Below, piece by piece: positions 12,214-25,298 of a DNA stretch of 64,000 nucleotides (positions are counted from its first letter, which is position 1; every line of letters begins with the position of its first letter). Made by a program: the position numbers and the translations under genes. Source of the DNA: Falciphora oryzae (lineage: Eukaryota; Ascomycota; Sordariomycetes; Magnaporthales; Magnaporthaceae); NCBI GenBank assembly GCA_000733355.1, contig JNVV01000003.1, forward strand, positions 1,933,780 through 1,997,779, written 5' to 3'. Below the pieces are notes generated by a model. The model had not been told where the DNA came from. It was given only the letters and a program-made list of their open reading frames with translations, and did no database searches.

Positions 12214-15200
12214 ATGTACGGCACGGGAACGGGCGCCCAGACCGGGGCGACGACCCCGCGGTCTTCGTCTTCCCTGCGGCCTCTCACTATCGCCCACGGC
12301 ACTCTCGAGACCTCGTTCTTAATACCCACAAACCTCCATTTCCACGCATCGCAGTTGAAAGACCGCTTCAGCACGAGCTTGCCCGCTCCGACAGATGAGC
12401 TTGCCCAAGATGACGAGCCTTCGTCTGTCCCCGAGCTGGTGGCCAGGTACATGGGATTTGTTGCTCGCGAGGTCGAGGAGGGCGAGGACGACGCACAGGG
12501 CTCCTACGAGGAGGTGCTGAAGCTAGTTCTTAATGAGTTCGAGCGCGTCTACCTCCGCGGAAACGAGGTCCATGCTCTGGCGGCTACGCTTCCCGGTATT
12601 GATGCCAAGAAGCTCGTCGTCATCCGCAGCTACTTTGCGGCGCGTTACGTGCTGAACAGGGCGATCAAGCCTCACCCGTCGGCTCTGTTCCGGGCCTCTG
12701 CGGACGGCACTGCCAAGCTCTACACCATCTTCGGTGGCCAAGGCAATATCGAGGAGTACTTCGAGGAGCTGCGGGAGCTTCACACCACCTACCCAGTCTT
12801 TGTTGGCGAGCTCATCACAACCTCGGCGGAGCTGCTGCGCAACCTCTCCAGCCATCCGAGCGCTGAGAAGCTTTTCTCCAAGGGTTTGGATGTTATGACC
12901 TGGCTGCACGACCCGGATTCGACGCCTGACGTCGACTACCTGATTTCGGCCCCGGTCAGCTTTCCCCTGATCGGTCTCGTGCAGCTGGCCCACTACGAGG
13001 TCACTTGCAGGGTACTGGGCATCCACCCTGGCCTGCTCCGGGAGAGGCTGAGCGGTGCCACTGGTCACTCGCAAGGCATTGTCCTGGCCGCGGCGACGGC
13101 TGCCGCGAGCTCGTGGGAGAACTGGGGAGAGATCGTCAAGTCGTCCCTGACGATTCTCTTCTGGATCGGTGCCCGCAGCCAGCAGACCTTCCCCCGCACC
13201 TCGATGACCCCGTCGATGCTGCAAGACTCCCTCGACAATGGTGAAGGGATGCCGACCCCCATGCTTAGCATTCGCGACCTGCCACAGGCCGAAGTCCAGA
13301 AGCACATCGACAAGACGAACGAGTACCTCCCCGCGGACCGTCACATTTCCATCTCCCTGATCAACAGCCCGCGCAACATGGTGGTTACGGGACCCCCCAT
13401 CTCGCTGTATGGTCTCAACCTTCAGCTCAGGAAGGTCAGGGCGCCCACTGGCCTGGATCAGAACAGGATTCCTTTCACCGAGCGCAAAGTTCGGTTCGTC
13501 AACCGGTTCCTGCCCATCACAGCACCGTTCCACAGCAAGTACCTCGCAGATGCCACGGCTATGATCGACGAGGATCTGCAGTACACACACCTGGATGTTA
13601 AGAACCTGGGTATCCCGGTCTTCGACACCCATACTGGAAAGGACATCCGTGACGAGGTGAAGGGCAACATCGTCCCGACCCTCGTCCGCCTCATCACACG
13701 CGACACGGTGAACTGGGAGCAGGCGACCGTTTTCCCTGGTGCCACGCACGTCCTGGACTTCGGACCCGGAGGTATCTCGGGCCTGGGCATTCTTACCAGC
13801 CGTAACAAGGATGGTACAGGTGTTCGCGTCATTCTCGCCGGGTCAGTTGCTGGCACTGTCACCGAGGTGGGCTACAAGCCTGAGCTTTTCGACCGCGACG
13901 AGGAGCACGCTGTCAAGTACGCCATCGACTGGGTCAAGGAATACGGCCCCAAGCTGGTCAAGACTTCCAGCGGTCGCACCTATGTCGACACCAAGATGAG
14001 CAGGATGCTCGGCCTCCCACCTGTCATGGTTGCCGGTATGACGCCCTGCACCGTCCCCTGGGACTTCGTGGCAGCGACCATGAACGCCGGCTACCACATC
14101 GAGCTTGCTGGCGGAGGCTACTTTGAGCCCAGGATGATGCAAGACGCGATCCTCGAGATTGAGAAGGCCATTCCTGCGGGACGTGGCATCAGCGTCAACT
14201 TGATCTACGTCAACCCTCGCGCCATGCAGTGGCAGATCCCTCTTCTCGGTCGTCTGAGGGCTGAAGGTGTCCCAATTGAGGGTCTGACCATTGGTGCCGG
14301 AGTTCCCTCGATCGAGGTCGCTAATGAGTACATCCAGACGCTTGGTCTCAAGCACATCTCATTCAAGCCCGGCTCGACCGATGCCATTCAGGCCGTCATC
14401 AACATCGCCAAGGCCAACCCTACATTTCCGGTCATGCTTCAGTGGACTGGCGGCCGTGGTGGTGGTCACCACTCGTTTGAGGACTTCCATCAGCCCATCC
14501 TCCAGATGTACACACGTCTCCGCAAGTGCGACAACCTCATCCTTGTTGCTGGAAGTGGTTTCGGCGGAGCCGAGGACACCTACCCCTACATCACGGGCGA
14601 GTGGTCTAAGAAGTTCGGCTACCCTCCCATGCCTTTCGATGGCTGCCTGTTTGGTAGCCGGATGATGGTTTCCAAGGAGGCCCACACTGCCCCTGCTGCC
14701 AAGAAGGCCATTGTCGACGCCCCCGGTGTCGCTGACGATGAGTGGGAGAAGACCTACAAGGGCGTTGCCGGCGGTGTCACTACCGTCCGATCCGAGATGG
14801 GCGAGCCCATCCACAAGCTCGCGACTCGCGGTGTCAGGTTCTGGGCTGAGATGGACCAGAAGATCTTCAGCCTACCCAAAGAGAAGCGGGTCGCTGAGCT
14901 GAAGAAGAACCGCGACTACATCATTGAGCGCCTCAACAAGGACTTCCAGAAAGTTTGGTTCGGCAAGAACAAGGCCGGCCAGGCGGTCGACCTGGAAGAC
15001 ATGACCTACGGCGAGGTTGTCCGTCGCATGGTTGAGCTCATGTACGTGAAGCATGAGTCTCGCTGGATCGACATCACCTTCATGCGCCTGACGGGAGACT
15101 TCATCCACCGTGTCGAGGAGCGCTTTGTCCCGAGCCCTGGCCAGCCTTCGCTTCTCCAGAGCTACTCGGATCTTGAGGACCCTTTCCCGACTGTGGAGCG

Positions 15201-18200
15201 TATCCTTGCACACTACCCCGAGGCCGAGACTCAACTCATCAACGCCCAGGATGTCCAGCACTTCCTGCAGCTCTGCATGAGGCCGATCCAGAAGCCTGTC
15301 GTCTTCGTCCCGGCCTTCGATGACGACTTCGAGTTCTACTTCAAGAAGGACTCGCTGTGGCAGTCTGAGGACCTTGAGGCCGTCATGGACCAGGATGTCG
15401 AGCGCACTTGTATCCTGCAGGGCCCCACTGCCGTCCGCTACTCCAAGGTTGTCGACGAGCCGATCAAGAGCATCCTGGATGGCATTCATGAGGGACACAT
15501 CAAGGGTCTCTCCAAGGACCTGTACAGCTCCAAGTCTGTTCCCTCGGTTGAGTACTTTGGCGGAAAGCTCGTTGAGCCCGAGATCATTCCTGATGTTGAC
15601 GGCTTGACTGTCTCTTACGACGAGACAAAGAACATCTACCGCATCTCGAACTCTCCCACCAGCCCGATGCCGACCACCGAGGCTTGGCTATCGCTCCTTG
15701 CCGGGCCGACGCGCTGCTGGCGCCACGCCCTGCTCATGTCAGAGGTCTTTGTCCAGGGCACCAAGTACTACAGCAACCCCATGCGGCGCATCTTTGCTCC
15801 CGTCCGGGGTCTGTTTGTTGAGATCCGCAACCCTAAGAACCCCGCCAAGACGGAGATCATCGTCAGGGAACAGCCCCGCCACAACCACTACGTTGATGTT
15901 CTTCTTATCAACATGGTTAGCGACAACGAGATCGTCGTCAAGATGATCAAGGAGACTACTGCCCTTGGTAAGCCTGTATCGCTGCCTCTGCGCTTCATCT
16001 ATAAGCCTGAGGCTGGCTACGCCCCGATCCACGAGGTCATGGAAGATCGGAACGACCGCATCAAGGAGTTCTACTGGCGGGCATGGTTCGGCAACGAGAC
16101 TCTCGACCTCGATGCCGCCGTGGACGGCACTTTCGATGGCGGAAAGGCTGTCGTGACCAGCGAGGACATCAACGACTTCATCCATGCCGTTGGCAACAAG
16201 GGCGAGGCCTTCGTCGACCGTCCGGGCAAGATCATGTATGCCCCCATGGACTTCGCCATTGTCCTTGGATGGAAGGCTATCACCAAGCCCATCTTCCCCC
16301 GTAAGATTGACGGTGATCTCCTCAATCTTGTCCACCTGTCCAACCAATTCCGTATGATGCCTGGCGCCGAGCCGCTGAAGAAGGGCGACGAGGTTTCGAC
16401 GGTTTCTCGGGTCAACGCAGTCATCATTCAGGACTCGGGCAAAATGGTCGAGGTTTGCGGCACCATCAGCCGCGATAACCATGCCGTCATGGAGGTGACC
16501 TCGCAGTTCCTCTACCGTGGAGTCTACACCGACTTCGAGAACACGTTCCAGCGCAAAGTTGAGACGCCGATGCAGATCCACCTCGCGACGTCCAAGGATG
16601 TCGCCATCCTGAAGTCCAAGGAGTGGTTTGTGCTGGATGACGGCGTCGACATGGAGCTTCTGGGACAGACACTCACTTTCCGTCTGCAGTCGCTCGTGCG
16701 GTTCAAGAACAAGACGGTCTTCAGCAGCGTCCTGACTCGCGGCGAGGTCCTGGTTGAGCTGCCCACCAAGGAGACTGTCCAGGTCGCCAGCGTTGAGTAT
16801 GAGGCAGGCACGTCGCATGGCAACCCTGTCATTGACTACCTGGAGAGGAACGGCGCATCGATTGAGCAGCCAATCAACTTCGAGAACCCGATCCCTCTGA
16901 GCGGCAAGACGCCCCTGGAGCTTCGTGCTCCCGCCTCCAACGAGACGTATGCCCGCGTGTCCGGAGACTACAACCCTATCCACGTCTCTCGCATCTTTGC
17001 CAACTACGCCAATCTTCCTGGCACCATCACCCACGGCATGTACTCGAGCGCGGCCGTCCGCAGCCTGGTCGAGACCTGGGCGGCAGAGAACAATGTCGGT
17101 CGCGTGCGTAGCTTCCACGCCTCCCTGGTCGGCATGGTTCTCCCCAACGATGACCTGCAGGTCAAGCTTCAGCACGTCGGCATGGTCGCCGGCCGCAAGA
17201 TCATCAAGGTAGAGGTTCTCAACAAGGAGAGCGAGGAGAAGGTTCTGCTGGGAGAAGCCGAAGTTGAGCAGCCGGCGACGGCGTATGTCTTCACGGGCCA
17301 GGGCTCGCAGGAGCAGGGCATGGGGATGGACTTGTACGACAGCAGTCCCGTGGCGAAGGAAGTCTGGGACCGCGCTGACAAGTACCTGATGGACACATAT
17401 GGTAAGTTGCTTGGAATCTCTTGTTGTTCGTTCTCAGAGACTCCTGACTAACTAAACCCGCGCACAGGCTTTGCTATTACCAATATTGTGAAGAACAACC
17501 CCAAGGAGCTCACAATCCACTTCGGTGGCCCTCGTGGAAAGGCCATTCGGGCCAACTACACGGCCATGACTTTCGAGACGGTCGCTGCCGACGGCTCCAT
17601 CAAGTCTGAGCGCATCTTCAAGGATATCAACGAGACCACGTCGTCTTACACCTACCGCTCCCCGACCGGCCTGCTCTCGGCTACCCAATTCACCCAGCCT
17701 GCCTTGACCCTGATGGAGAAGGCGAGCTTTGAGGACATGAAGGCGAAGGGTCTCGTGCCACGAGACAGCACCTTTGCCGGCCACTCGCTGGGTGAATACT
17801 CTGCCCTGGCAGCCCTGGCCGACGTCATGCCGATTGAGAGTCTGGTCTCGGTCGTCTTCTACCGCGGCCTGACCATGCAGGTTGCCGTGGAGCGGGACGC
17901 CAGCGGTCGCTCCAACTACTCGATGTGCGCCGTCAACCCCAGCCGTATCTCCAGGACATTCAACGAGGAGGCCCTCCGCTTTGTCGTTGGCAACATCGCC
18001 GAGGAGACAGGTTGGCTTCTGGAGATTGTCAACTACAACATTGCCAACATGCAGTACGTCTGCGCCGGCGACCTCCGGGCGCTGGACACTCTCACGGGAG
18101 TGCTCAACTTCCTGAAGCAGCAGAAGCTCGACATCGAGGAGATGAAGAAGACGATGAAGGTCGAGGATGTCAAGCAGAGTCTTCAGCAGATCATCCAAGG

Positions 18201-18618
18201 CTGCGCGCAGCAGACAGAGGCCAAGCCCAAGCCGCTAGACCTACAGAGGGGTTTCGCCACAATCCCGCTCCGCGGCATCGATGTGCCTTTCCATTCGACC
18301 TTCCTACGCAGCGGTGTGAAGCCGTTCCGATCCTTCCTCCTCAAGAAGATCAACAAGACCACGATCGATCCGTCCAAGCTTCTTGGCAAGTACATCCCGA
18401 ACGTGACGGCAAAGCCCTTTGCGCTCACCAAGGAGTACTTCGAGGACGTCTACCGCTTGACGAACTCGCCCCGCATCAGCGCCATCTTGGCCAACTGGGA
18501 GAAGTACCAGGATGACAACGCCGTCCCTTCGAGCATTACCAGCAATGAGGCAAATGGCACCAACGGCACATCCAATGGCGCCAATGGTCACAACGAGAGC
18601 GTTCCTGCGTCGGAGTAA
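12214..18618 (+). CDS. fas1: Fatty acid synthase subunit beta
   Basis: Beta chain of the cytosolic type I fatty acid synthase, supplying acetyl transferase, enoyl reductase, dehydratase and malonyl/palmitoyl transferase activities. Two exons, 12214-17401 and 17468-18618, joined by a 66-nt intron (GTAAGT donor, CACAG acceptor), give 2,112 residues, close to the family norm. The ATG sits in a CCACC context and the N-terminus MYGTGTG is typical of Sordariomycete beta chains. The acetyl transferase serine is Ser286 in GHSQG. The flavin-dependent enoyl reductase is marked by [10 protein letters not shown] and [10 protein letters not shown]. The dehydratase hot-dog part carries DYNPIHVS and ITHGMYSS. 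The malonyl/palmitoyl transferase serine is Ser1836 in [11 protein letters not shown], encoded in exon 2. The C-terminal tail is Asn/Gly/Ala-rich. It works only with the alpha chain encoded divergently upstream. Confidence 0.97.
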
Positions 18619-19979
18619 GGAGGCTAGATGGGAAGGGCTAGTGTGTGTGATATTAAAACATAGCACTTCAAGGAGCATTGTTTTCTTTTTGGCCGGGGTC
18701 TGGGGAGAACGCGATGGACTTTATTTGCACGGGATGGCGCAGAGAAGGTGTGTTCTATATGTTCTATATGGGCTAATGCGGGGTTATGAGTGGTACGGTT
18801 TGCTTTTTAGATGGTAGTAGAAAAGTCGGGGACTTGACGCCCACTCACCGTGCTCTACTGTGGGCAACGGGAAGGTACATAATTGAAATTCCTAGCATGA
18901 TATTAGACACCTGGCTCGTCCCGGCTGTGGCTGTTTACGGACTTTTGTGGGATTGGTGCAACATGGGTGGGTGTCACAAAGGCAATGCTGCAGTCTCATT
19001 CCCAGACGGCACTGCAGGCACCCGAGACAAATAGGCTGCGATGTGCAGAGGACTCAAAATCAAGCATGAAAACAGTTGTCTTTCCCTCGCACAGACGGGC
19101 TAGGCTAGATATTTTAGAGACAACGTTGTTAATTTACATCGAGGGGCATGTACGGTGCGGAAGACGACGGGCCTGAAGGGGGAGACAACTAAAGTCGGTC
19201 AAGGGCGCGGCTCGGAGGCCAGCGAGCGAGAGGCAACGCTGTTGGACGGCTGCCGGCGGTGACCGAAAACACGGGAACAGGGTGGGGCACTGAGCGCGCT
19301 GATGACAGGCCGGTGATGGGCAACGAGAGGCCCACACCTCGACGTTAGGGATGCAAGCCACTAAGCGGCGCTGCTATTTGTCGCCAACAGAATGCAGCGC
19401 TAACAGCAGCATCATAACCGGCCAGGCTTATCTCCATCCAGGGATATTTACCTAGCAATTGGGGGTAGTCGTTTGGTATCCCCCGGCCAGGGTTGCTATC
19501 TTTGATTCCGTTCGGTGGAGAGTCATGTCGTTGGATATAAAACCCACTCATGCGCATCGCTGACGTCTCAACAAACACGTACTGTTAGGGAGTTAGTTGC
19601 CTGTGCTGAAGGTGTGCGCTGGGGTTATTGTGCCATCTTTATTTCTTATTTATTGGTATGTCTCTTTTCTTCCCACTCTCCCTTGCTTGTGTCCATTGGC
19701 AATCTCTCATTGCCAAACCTCGCGTCCAAGCAATCTGACATCACCAAGCACCCGCGGACAACCGGGATAGTCGAGCCCGAGGGCGCCCAGAAAGGGTAAA
19801 TATCAACTGGGAAATACCTAGCATCACACACACGAGGCGCACATAAAATTTCACGACAGCGCCCATCTTCATTACCCTTTTTGCTTTTTTGCTTTTTGGC
19901 TGCTGGGAGGAGAGTGTGACGTGGCGCTCGAGCGACGGCGGTGTGTCGACAAGGACAGCGAGAGCTTAACACCGATCCC
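18619..19979. other. Intergenic region between fas1 and guanine deaminase
   Basis: About 1.36 kb with no supportable gene. It should hold the fas1 3' UTR and terminator and the upstream region of the deaminase gene; the last 110 bases contain short T-rich tracts. I see no RNA gene or repeat worth naming. Confidence 0.5.
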
Positions 19980-21586
19980 ATGACTCTCCAAACACACGGC
20001 GGCAGCGCCTCGGTCGGCACGGTGGCGACGCCGCCCCCGGAACGGCGCGACGAGAGGACGCACAAGCTCTTCCTGGGAACCTTCATCCACAGCCAATCGC
20101 TGGGCGAGCTGCGGTACAGGCACGGGGCCGCCGTCGCCGTCTCGCGCGAGGGCAAGATCGTCGCCGTCGAGGAGAATTGCGACCGCAAGAGGGCCGAGGC
20201 GGAGCTGCTGCTGCGGCTGGGCTGGGCTCTTGATGATGTCGTTGTCGTTGCTGCCAAGGAAGGGCAGTTTTTCTTCCCGGGCTTTATAGGTAGGTGTGGA
20301 AGGGGAGTAGGGGGCTACGATGTAGAGCGGCTCACGATCGCGACACAATCAATTGACGAGCAAACAACCCTACAGATACGCATCTGCACGCGTCGCAGTA
20401 CCCCAACGTGGGCATCTTTGGCAAGTCGACGCTCCTGGACTGGCTGCACAAGTACACTTTCTCGATGGAGGCGTCGCTCGCGGACCCAGCGCGGGCGCGG
20501 CGCGTCTACGGGCGGTGCGTGCGCAAGACGCTGAGCCACGGGACAACCTGCGCGGCCTACTACGCCACCGTCGACGTGGCCTCAACCAACCTGCTGACCG
20601 ACATCTGTCTCGCGGCGGGCCAGCGCGCGCTCGTTGGGCGCGTCTGCATGGACTCGGACCTGCAGCCCGACTGGTACCGCGACGAGAGCTGGGAGGCGGG
20701 TGTGCGGGCGACCAGGGAGTGCATCGGGCACGTGGAGAGGGTCGACCCGGGCTTCGGGACCGTCAAGCCCGTCATCACGCCCCGGTTCGCGCCCAGCTGC
20801 TCAGCAGAGATGATGGCGGCGCTCGGGAAGCTGCAGGCCGAGACGGGCCTGCCGGTGCAGACGCACGTGAGCGAGAACACGGCCGAGATCGAGCTGGTCA
20901 AGGAGCTGTTTTGCGGCGGCGGCGGCAAGGGGAAGAAGGACTGCGATTCGAAGGAGGAGGACGTGCTCGGGTCGACATACACTGGGGTGTACGAGCGCTA
21001 CGGGCTGTTGACGGACAAGACGATCCTGGCGCATGCGGTGCACCTGTCCGAAGGCGAGGCGGACCTGATCGCGGCCCGCGGCGCAAAGGTCAGCCACTGC
21101 CCCTGCAGCAACAGCTCCATCACCTCGGGCGCCGCGCGCGTCCGGTGGCTGCTGTCCAAGGGCGTCGAGGTCGGCTTGGGGACCGACATGAGCGGCGGCT
21201 ACTCGCCCTCGGTGCTCGAGGCGGCCCGGCTCGCGCTCCTGGTCAGCCGGCACGTAGCCATGGGCGGCGACGACGCGGCCAAGCTGGCGGTCGAGGAGGT
21301 GCTGTACCTCGCCACCGTGGGCGGGGCCAAGTGCATGGGTTTGGAGGGTGCGGTAGGTGCGTTTGAGCCGGGGTTCGACTGGGACGCGCAGCTCATCGGG
21401 CTTGGCGGCGTGGGCGACGACGGGGAGGATATTGTCGAGGACGGATGTGCCGAGGCTGGGGGCAATGTCGACGTCTTCGGGTGGGAGACGTGGGAGGACC
21501 GCGTGGCCAAGTGGCTGTTCAACGGCGACGATCGGAATACCAAGATGGTCTGGGTTCGCGGGAGGCTCGTCCACCAGAGGAAGTGA
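19980..21586 (+). CDS. GUD1: Guanine deaminase
   Basis: Zinc amidohydrolase that converts guanine to xanthine and ammonia in purine salvage and catabolism. Two exons, 19980-20289 and 20376-21586, separated by an 86-nt intron (GTAGGT donor, TACAG acceptor), give 506 residues, slightly long for the family because of a Gly/Lys-rich insert near 290-300. The start is the first ATG of the frame (MTLQTHGG). The intron splits the Asp codon that opens the metal motif DTHLHASQYPN, so the HxH ligands are His106 and His108. Further ligands are His267 in QTHVSEN and His323 in LAHAVHLSE, and the catalytic Asp is Asp374 in GLGTDMSGG. This arrangement is that of guanine deaminase within the AtzA/TrzN amidohydrolases. 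A related cytosine or chlorohydrolase activity cannot be fully excluded, but HASQYPN and NSSITSG strongly favour guanine deaminase. Confidence 0.93.
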
Positions 21587-23008
21587 TGGATGCTTGCTGC
21601 TTGCCTGCTTGGTTGGAATATCGGGAATGTGGACATGTGGTTGTTGTTTTTTTGGGGGACGGGTACCCTTTCCATACATCTAGACCGGGTTGCGATGGAA
21701 ATAGACTAGGCGCCCCCTACGGGATTTCTTTTTCGCTTCCGCCACCGCCCCTTTGCACGACGGCCATGATCGGTACACAATGTGTGCCGCGAACACATGC
21801 AGAAAACATGGATATAAAAAAAAAAAAAAAAAAAAAAAAAAGTCTACGCTAGTTTTGCGTTGAAGGAGCGGACGAACATTGGAAATCGCCGCCCGATTTC
21901 GCCCCTGTTACCAAACACGCGCTCTGCCTTGTGAATCACCTCCAGGCTGAACTAGAACAATCGTCACCCCTTATTTCTGCCTGGGAAGATGCCGATCGGC
22001 AGTGATGACGGTTTCATGCGCTAGACTAGGGCTGCCACTGCTAGCGTTGCGTGGAGGCTTGGATCTCCAGGAGTCAAGAAAGGGAATTTTGATATTGCAA
22101 GCGTCAGCAACGAAGACGCTCTAGGGATAAACCCGATGGCCAATTTCATGTGTGGCCCAAAAAACGGTCAGCGGGAATGGGAGATTACGAAAAGCAAGCC
22201 ACCAACCGGGCAGGACCATTCGAGGCATTTTCTCTCGCCTCGACTCCTGACGCACACCGTCTGGAAACCCGTGCTGCTCTCCACGTTTGACAGCTCAGCC
22301 CTGGGGCTGATTTGCATCTGATGCCTACCAAGTGGTCCCCTCTCAAAGTGCCGTGGTCCAATCATGGAACGTGTCGGCTGCCGTCTTTGATTCCAAAGGA
22401 AGCGCCGAAAAGTCATCAGCATCTCGCAGGCCCCACCTTTCTTTCAGCCCCAGCAGGCTAGGGCGGCAGGGGGCTACAAGGTTTCCGACCACGACGTGCT
22501 TAGGCCTGTCGTGGGACACCAGATTGCCGGACAGCCCCCGTATTCCAACCCAATCCGCCCAACCTAAAGCGCCCTTGGGGGCCTCCTGCATGCATCCGCG
22601 TTGTGGCCTGTCCTTGCAGCTTTTTTTTCCTGTGAGATGCACATCTCTCTCTCCTTACAGTAGCGCGATTTCGGGACATGGCGGTGGCGCTGCACTTCAC
22701 AGCGTCCTCGTTTGCTCGGCGTGCTCGGGATGATATTGGCCCGTGGACAGTGGGCATCTTTGTCGCCGAGATGATGGGGGTGGTGCAGAGTTGAACAAAG
22801 ACGGGGTAGCACTTGGAGAGGAGAATAAAGATAAAGCGAGGCTAGCACCCCTCTTCTGTTTTCCTCTAGTGCGTCTTCCACTGCGTCCTTTCTCTGTATC
22901 CCTGGTGCCCGCCCCCTCGCCTTCGTCACGCCCGGTCCTAAGGCGCTGCCAAAGATTTGAACAAGAAGGACAAGGCTTTCTCTCAGCCTTCTCAATTCCA
23001 CCCTGACA
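21587..23008. other. Intergenic region with a 26-base A run
   Basis: No gene is supportable in this 1.4 kb. It carries a pure 26-base A run at 21816-21841, about 230 bases past the deaminase stop, and the upstream region of the MARVEL-type gene. Confidence 0.5.
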
Positions 23009-23974
23009 ATGGCCGCGCGCGGCCTCATCGCCCGTGGCGTTCCCACGACGCTGCCGAAGTGGCTTCTCTATGTTAAGATTGTTATCCTTGTCTTGGCCCT
23101 CATCATTCTCGCCCTCGCCGCGTATGCCATCTCCATCTTCAGCAGCGGCACCACCTATGGTTATTACTATGCCGGCACTGGAGCCCCTGGCCTTTTGATC
23201 TTCGTTGTAAGTGCCACTTGCCTCAATGCCGAATCGCGGTTTCGTTGTGGTGCAGCGAACGCTGACAACCAACCCACCACCTCCTTCACAGGCTGTCAAG
23301 ACCCTCATTGTGTACGGCGTCGTCACCGCAATCCAAGTTTGGGCCCCGCGGATGTTCTTCCGCATCGCCGCCCTCATTGCATATCTTCTCGGCATCATCT
23401 TCTGGCTGGCCTCCTGGGGCTGGGCCGCCAGTGTCTCCGGCGCCTACTTCTCGCTGGCCAACACCTACTCGAACCGTATCTATGGAGATCTGCCGAGCAA
23501 GCTTAGGCAGGAGGGTGGTGCCATGGCTGGCTGTGCTGCCATCGGCGCCGTTGCTTGGTAAGTCCTTGTTGCTTCGCACATTGCCCTGCACTCGTGTTGC
23601 ACCGACTGGAAGGTGATTGGCGGCAGTACCCTGGCTAACAACACACCCTCTCCTCTAGGGTCCTGTCCATCGTCAACGTTGCCTTCTTCATCAAGGCCTG
23701 CCTGAGCGACCCCGGCAGCGAGGGTGCCAACACCCACCAGGCCGAGCTGGGCCAGGTCCCCTACAAGGCGCAGGAGGCCCAGGGTGCCGCCGGCCCGCAG
23801 CAGGGCGTGTACCAGCAGGCCCCCCATCAGCAGGCTCCCTACCAGCAGCCCCAGCCGGGACAGTCGCCCTATGGTCAGCCGGCGCCTTACGGCCAGCCCG
23901 CTCCAGTCTATGGTCAGCCGGCGCCCGTCTACGGACAGCCCGCCCAATTCCAGCAGCCGTACGCCACGCAGTAG
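23009..23974 (+). CDS. MARVEL-domain integral membrane protein
   Basis: Probable plasma-membrane or vesicle protein of the MARVEL family; such fungal proteins are linked to membrane domains, but the molecular role here is unknown. Three exons, 23009-23206, 23292-23557 and 23659-23974, with 85- and 101-nt introns (GTAAGT donors, CACAG and CTAG acceptors), encode 259 residues. Four hydrophobic segments are visible, at about 18-42, 58-84, 88-112 and 136-162, with a short loop rich in Tyr and Gly after the first. The cytosolic C-terminus (about 175-259) is a Gln/Pro/Tyr-rich tail with at least five GQPAP-like repeats, as in many fungal MARVEL proteins. Codon phases join cleanly across both introns. 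The family call rests on topology and tail composition and not on a catalytic motif. Confidence 0.82.
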
Positions 23975-24937
23975 AGTGATTGTGCCTTTGGGGTTTCTTC
24001 TCTTGGGGCTTGAGGCGGCGGGGATAGATAGGGACTGGGCGGAAAAGCCGTCGCTGGGACTGCGAGGCTTTGCCGCGATCGTGGGATTTTTATTTTCTTC
24101 AACGATACCTGAGATACCATGGCGTCAGGGTGATTACCGTGTGAGATCAAGAAAATCAAGTCGAGCTCAATGTAATGCATTTGGATTGAATACAGGTTTC
24201 TGGCCCGGGCCTAGTTGCCTGCCTTGCTGCGTTGCCGGCGTTGTGATCAGCATTCTTTTCTTGGAATGGAACCGGCGCCTGGATCCTTTCATTCGTGCAC
24301 CAAGAAACAACCCTTGGGCAGGCTCAGTGAACGAAGAGCCTTCCCTAACTCTCTTGTCATGGAATGCTTTTGTCAGTGGTTCATTGCAAACCTAGCCTGA
24401 GATGATGTTCAATGGCCACCCGCATGCTAGTGTGGCGACTCCCGTGCCTGTCATTGAACAGATGCTGTCGCGATTACCCCTGAACTTTCTTGACAAGGGC
24501 ATTTCGCTTCAAGGCAACACGGATGATCACTACAGTATCCAGCAAGGCGAAGCGCAGGTGAATAGGATACAAGTGGGCAGCGATTCACTCAGGTCACTCC
24601 TTGATGAGTCCAGCTCGGTGAAGTAAAGAGCGAATACAGGCTTCTGGATGAGCTGAAGGAATGTGTTCTTTGGTGGTGGGCAGAACTTCTTCCAGTTCAC
24701 TTGAAAGACCCTGAGGCTCGCCCAAAGAGCCGCTCTTATCTTTAGACGAAGATCAAACAATGGACATCTCGATAGCTGTTGACTCTCATCCCATTTTACC
24801 ACTGCGGAGGTGTTGAATGGACATGCGGCAAGCCATCACTTCAGTTTCTTGATCACTTCAATTATCTTGCAACATCATTCCCAGTGATCAGCACGAAGAG
24901 TGTGCTCTGGTCGCAGAGAGAGCAGTAGAAATTTGGA

Positions 24938-25253
24938 TATAAAAAGGGTCTCCCTTTCCCCCCAAATCTCCCTCAACTCTCCATCTCCATCAGCATCTCC
25001 TACTCCAACACCTCAACAGCCTCTCCTCAACTCCCAGTACTCTTACAAGGAGCGCCCGGGGTCCCTTCTGGGGACCCCGGCGCGATCCCTGCCACCATTG
25101 ATAGAGCATACTCGGGAGAAAGAGAGGAACCAAAAAAAGAGCAAAAAGAACGTCGAAAATCACCACAAAAATCTGGTTTTACCTCACCATTCTCCTTTGT
25201 TCCCTGGAAAACGACAAAAACGACACAAAAACAACACACAGCATCATGTGCCC
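24938..25253 (+). promoter_or_regulatory. TATA box and transcript-leader-like sequence
   Basis: A strong TATAAAAA lies at 24938-24945, followed by a CT-rich initiator-like stretch and then a CA/A-rich leader with a CAGCATC ATG context ending near 25248. The ATG opens a frame of only three codons before TAG; a second ATG at 25284 reads about 27 codons. This looks like a promoter and 5' leader of a strongly expressed fungal gene or retroelement whose body is no longer intact. The interpretation is inferred from sequence layout. Confidence 0.35.
25056..25080. repeat. Perfect 10-bp GC-rich hairpin
   Basis: CCGGGGTCCC at 25056-25065 and GGGACCCCGG at 25071-25080 are exact inverted repeats around a 5-base loop. 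A one-base bulge extends the stem by GCG/CGC. It lies inside the leader-like sequence downstream of the TATA box at 24938. Confidence 0.85.
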
Positions 25254-25258
25254 CTAGG

Positions 25259-25298
25259 GTCGACCAAGTCCACGTGAGGAGCGATGCTCTTGGTCGAC
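25259..25298. repeat. 10-bp inverted repeat, 20-base spacer
   Basis: GTCGACCAAG at 25259-25268 and CTTGGTCGAC at 25289-25298 are exact reverse complements separated by 20 bases that include a CACGTG E-box core. It begins just after the three-codon frame that closes the leader-like sequence. Confidence 0.85.

Noticed and set aside
12523..13749. 408-codon minus-strand open frame inside fas1
   Set aside because: Antisense shadow of the acetyl transferase region, with no family match or start context.
15739..17175. 478-codon minus-strand open frame inside fas1
   Set aside because: Same cause as the other antisense frames; codon bias of the sense gene explains it.
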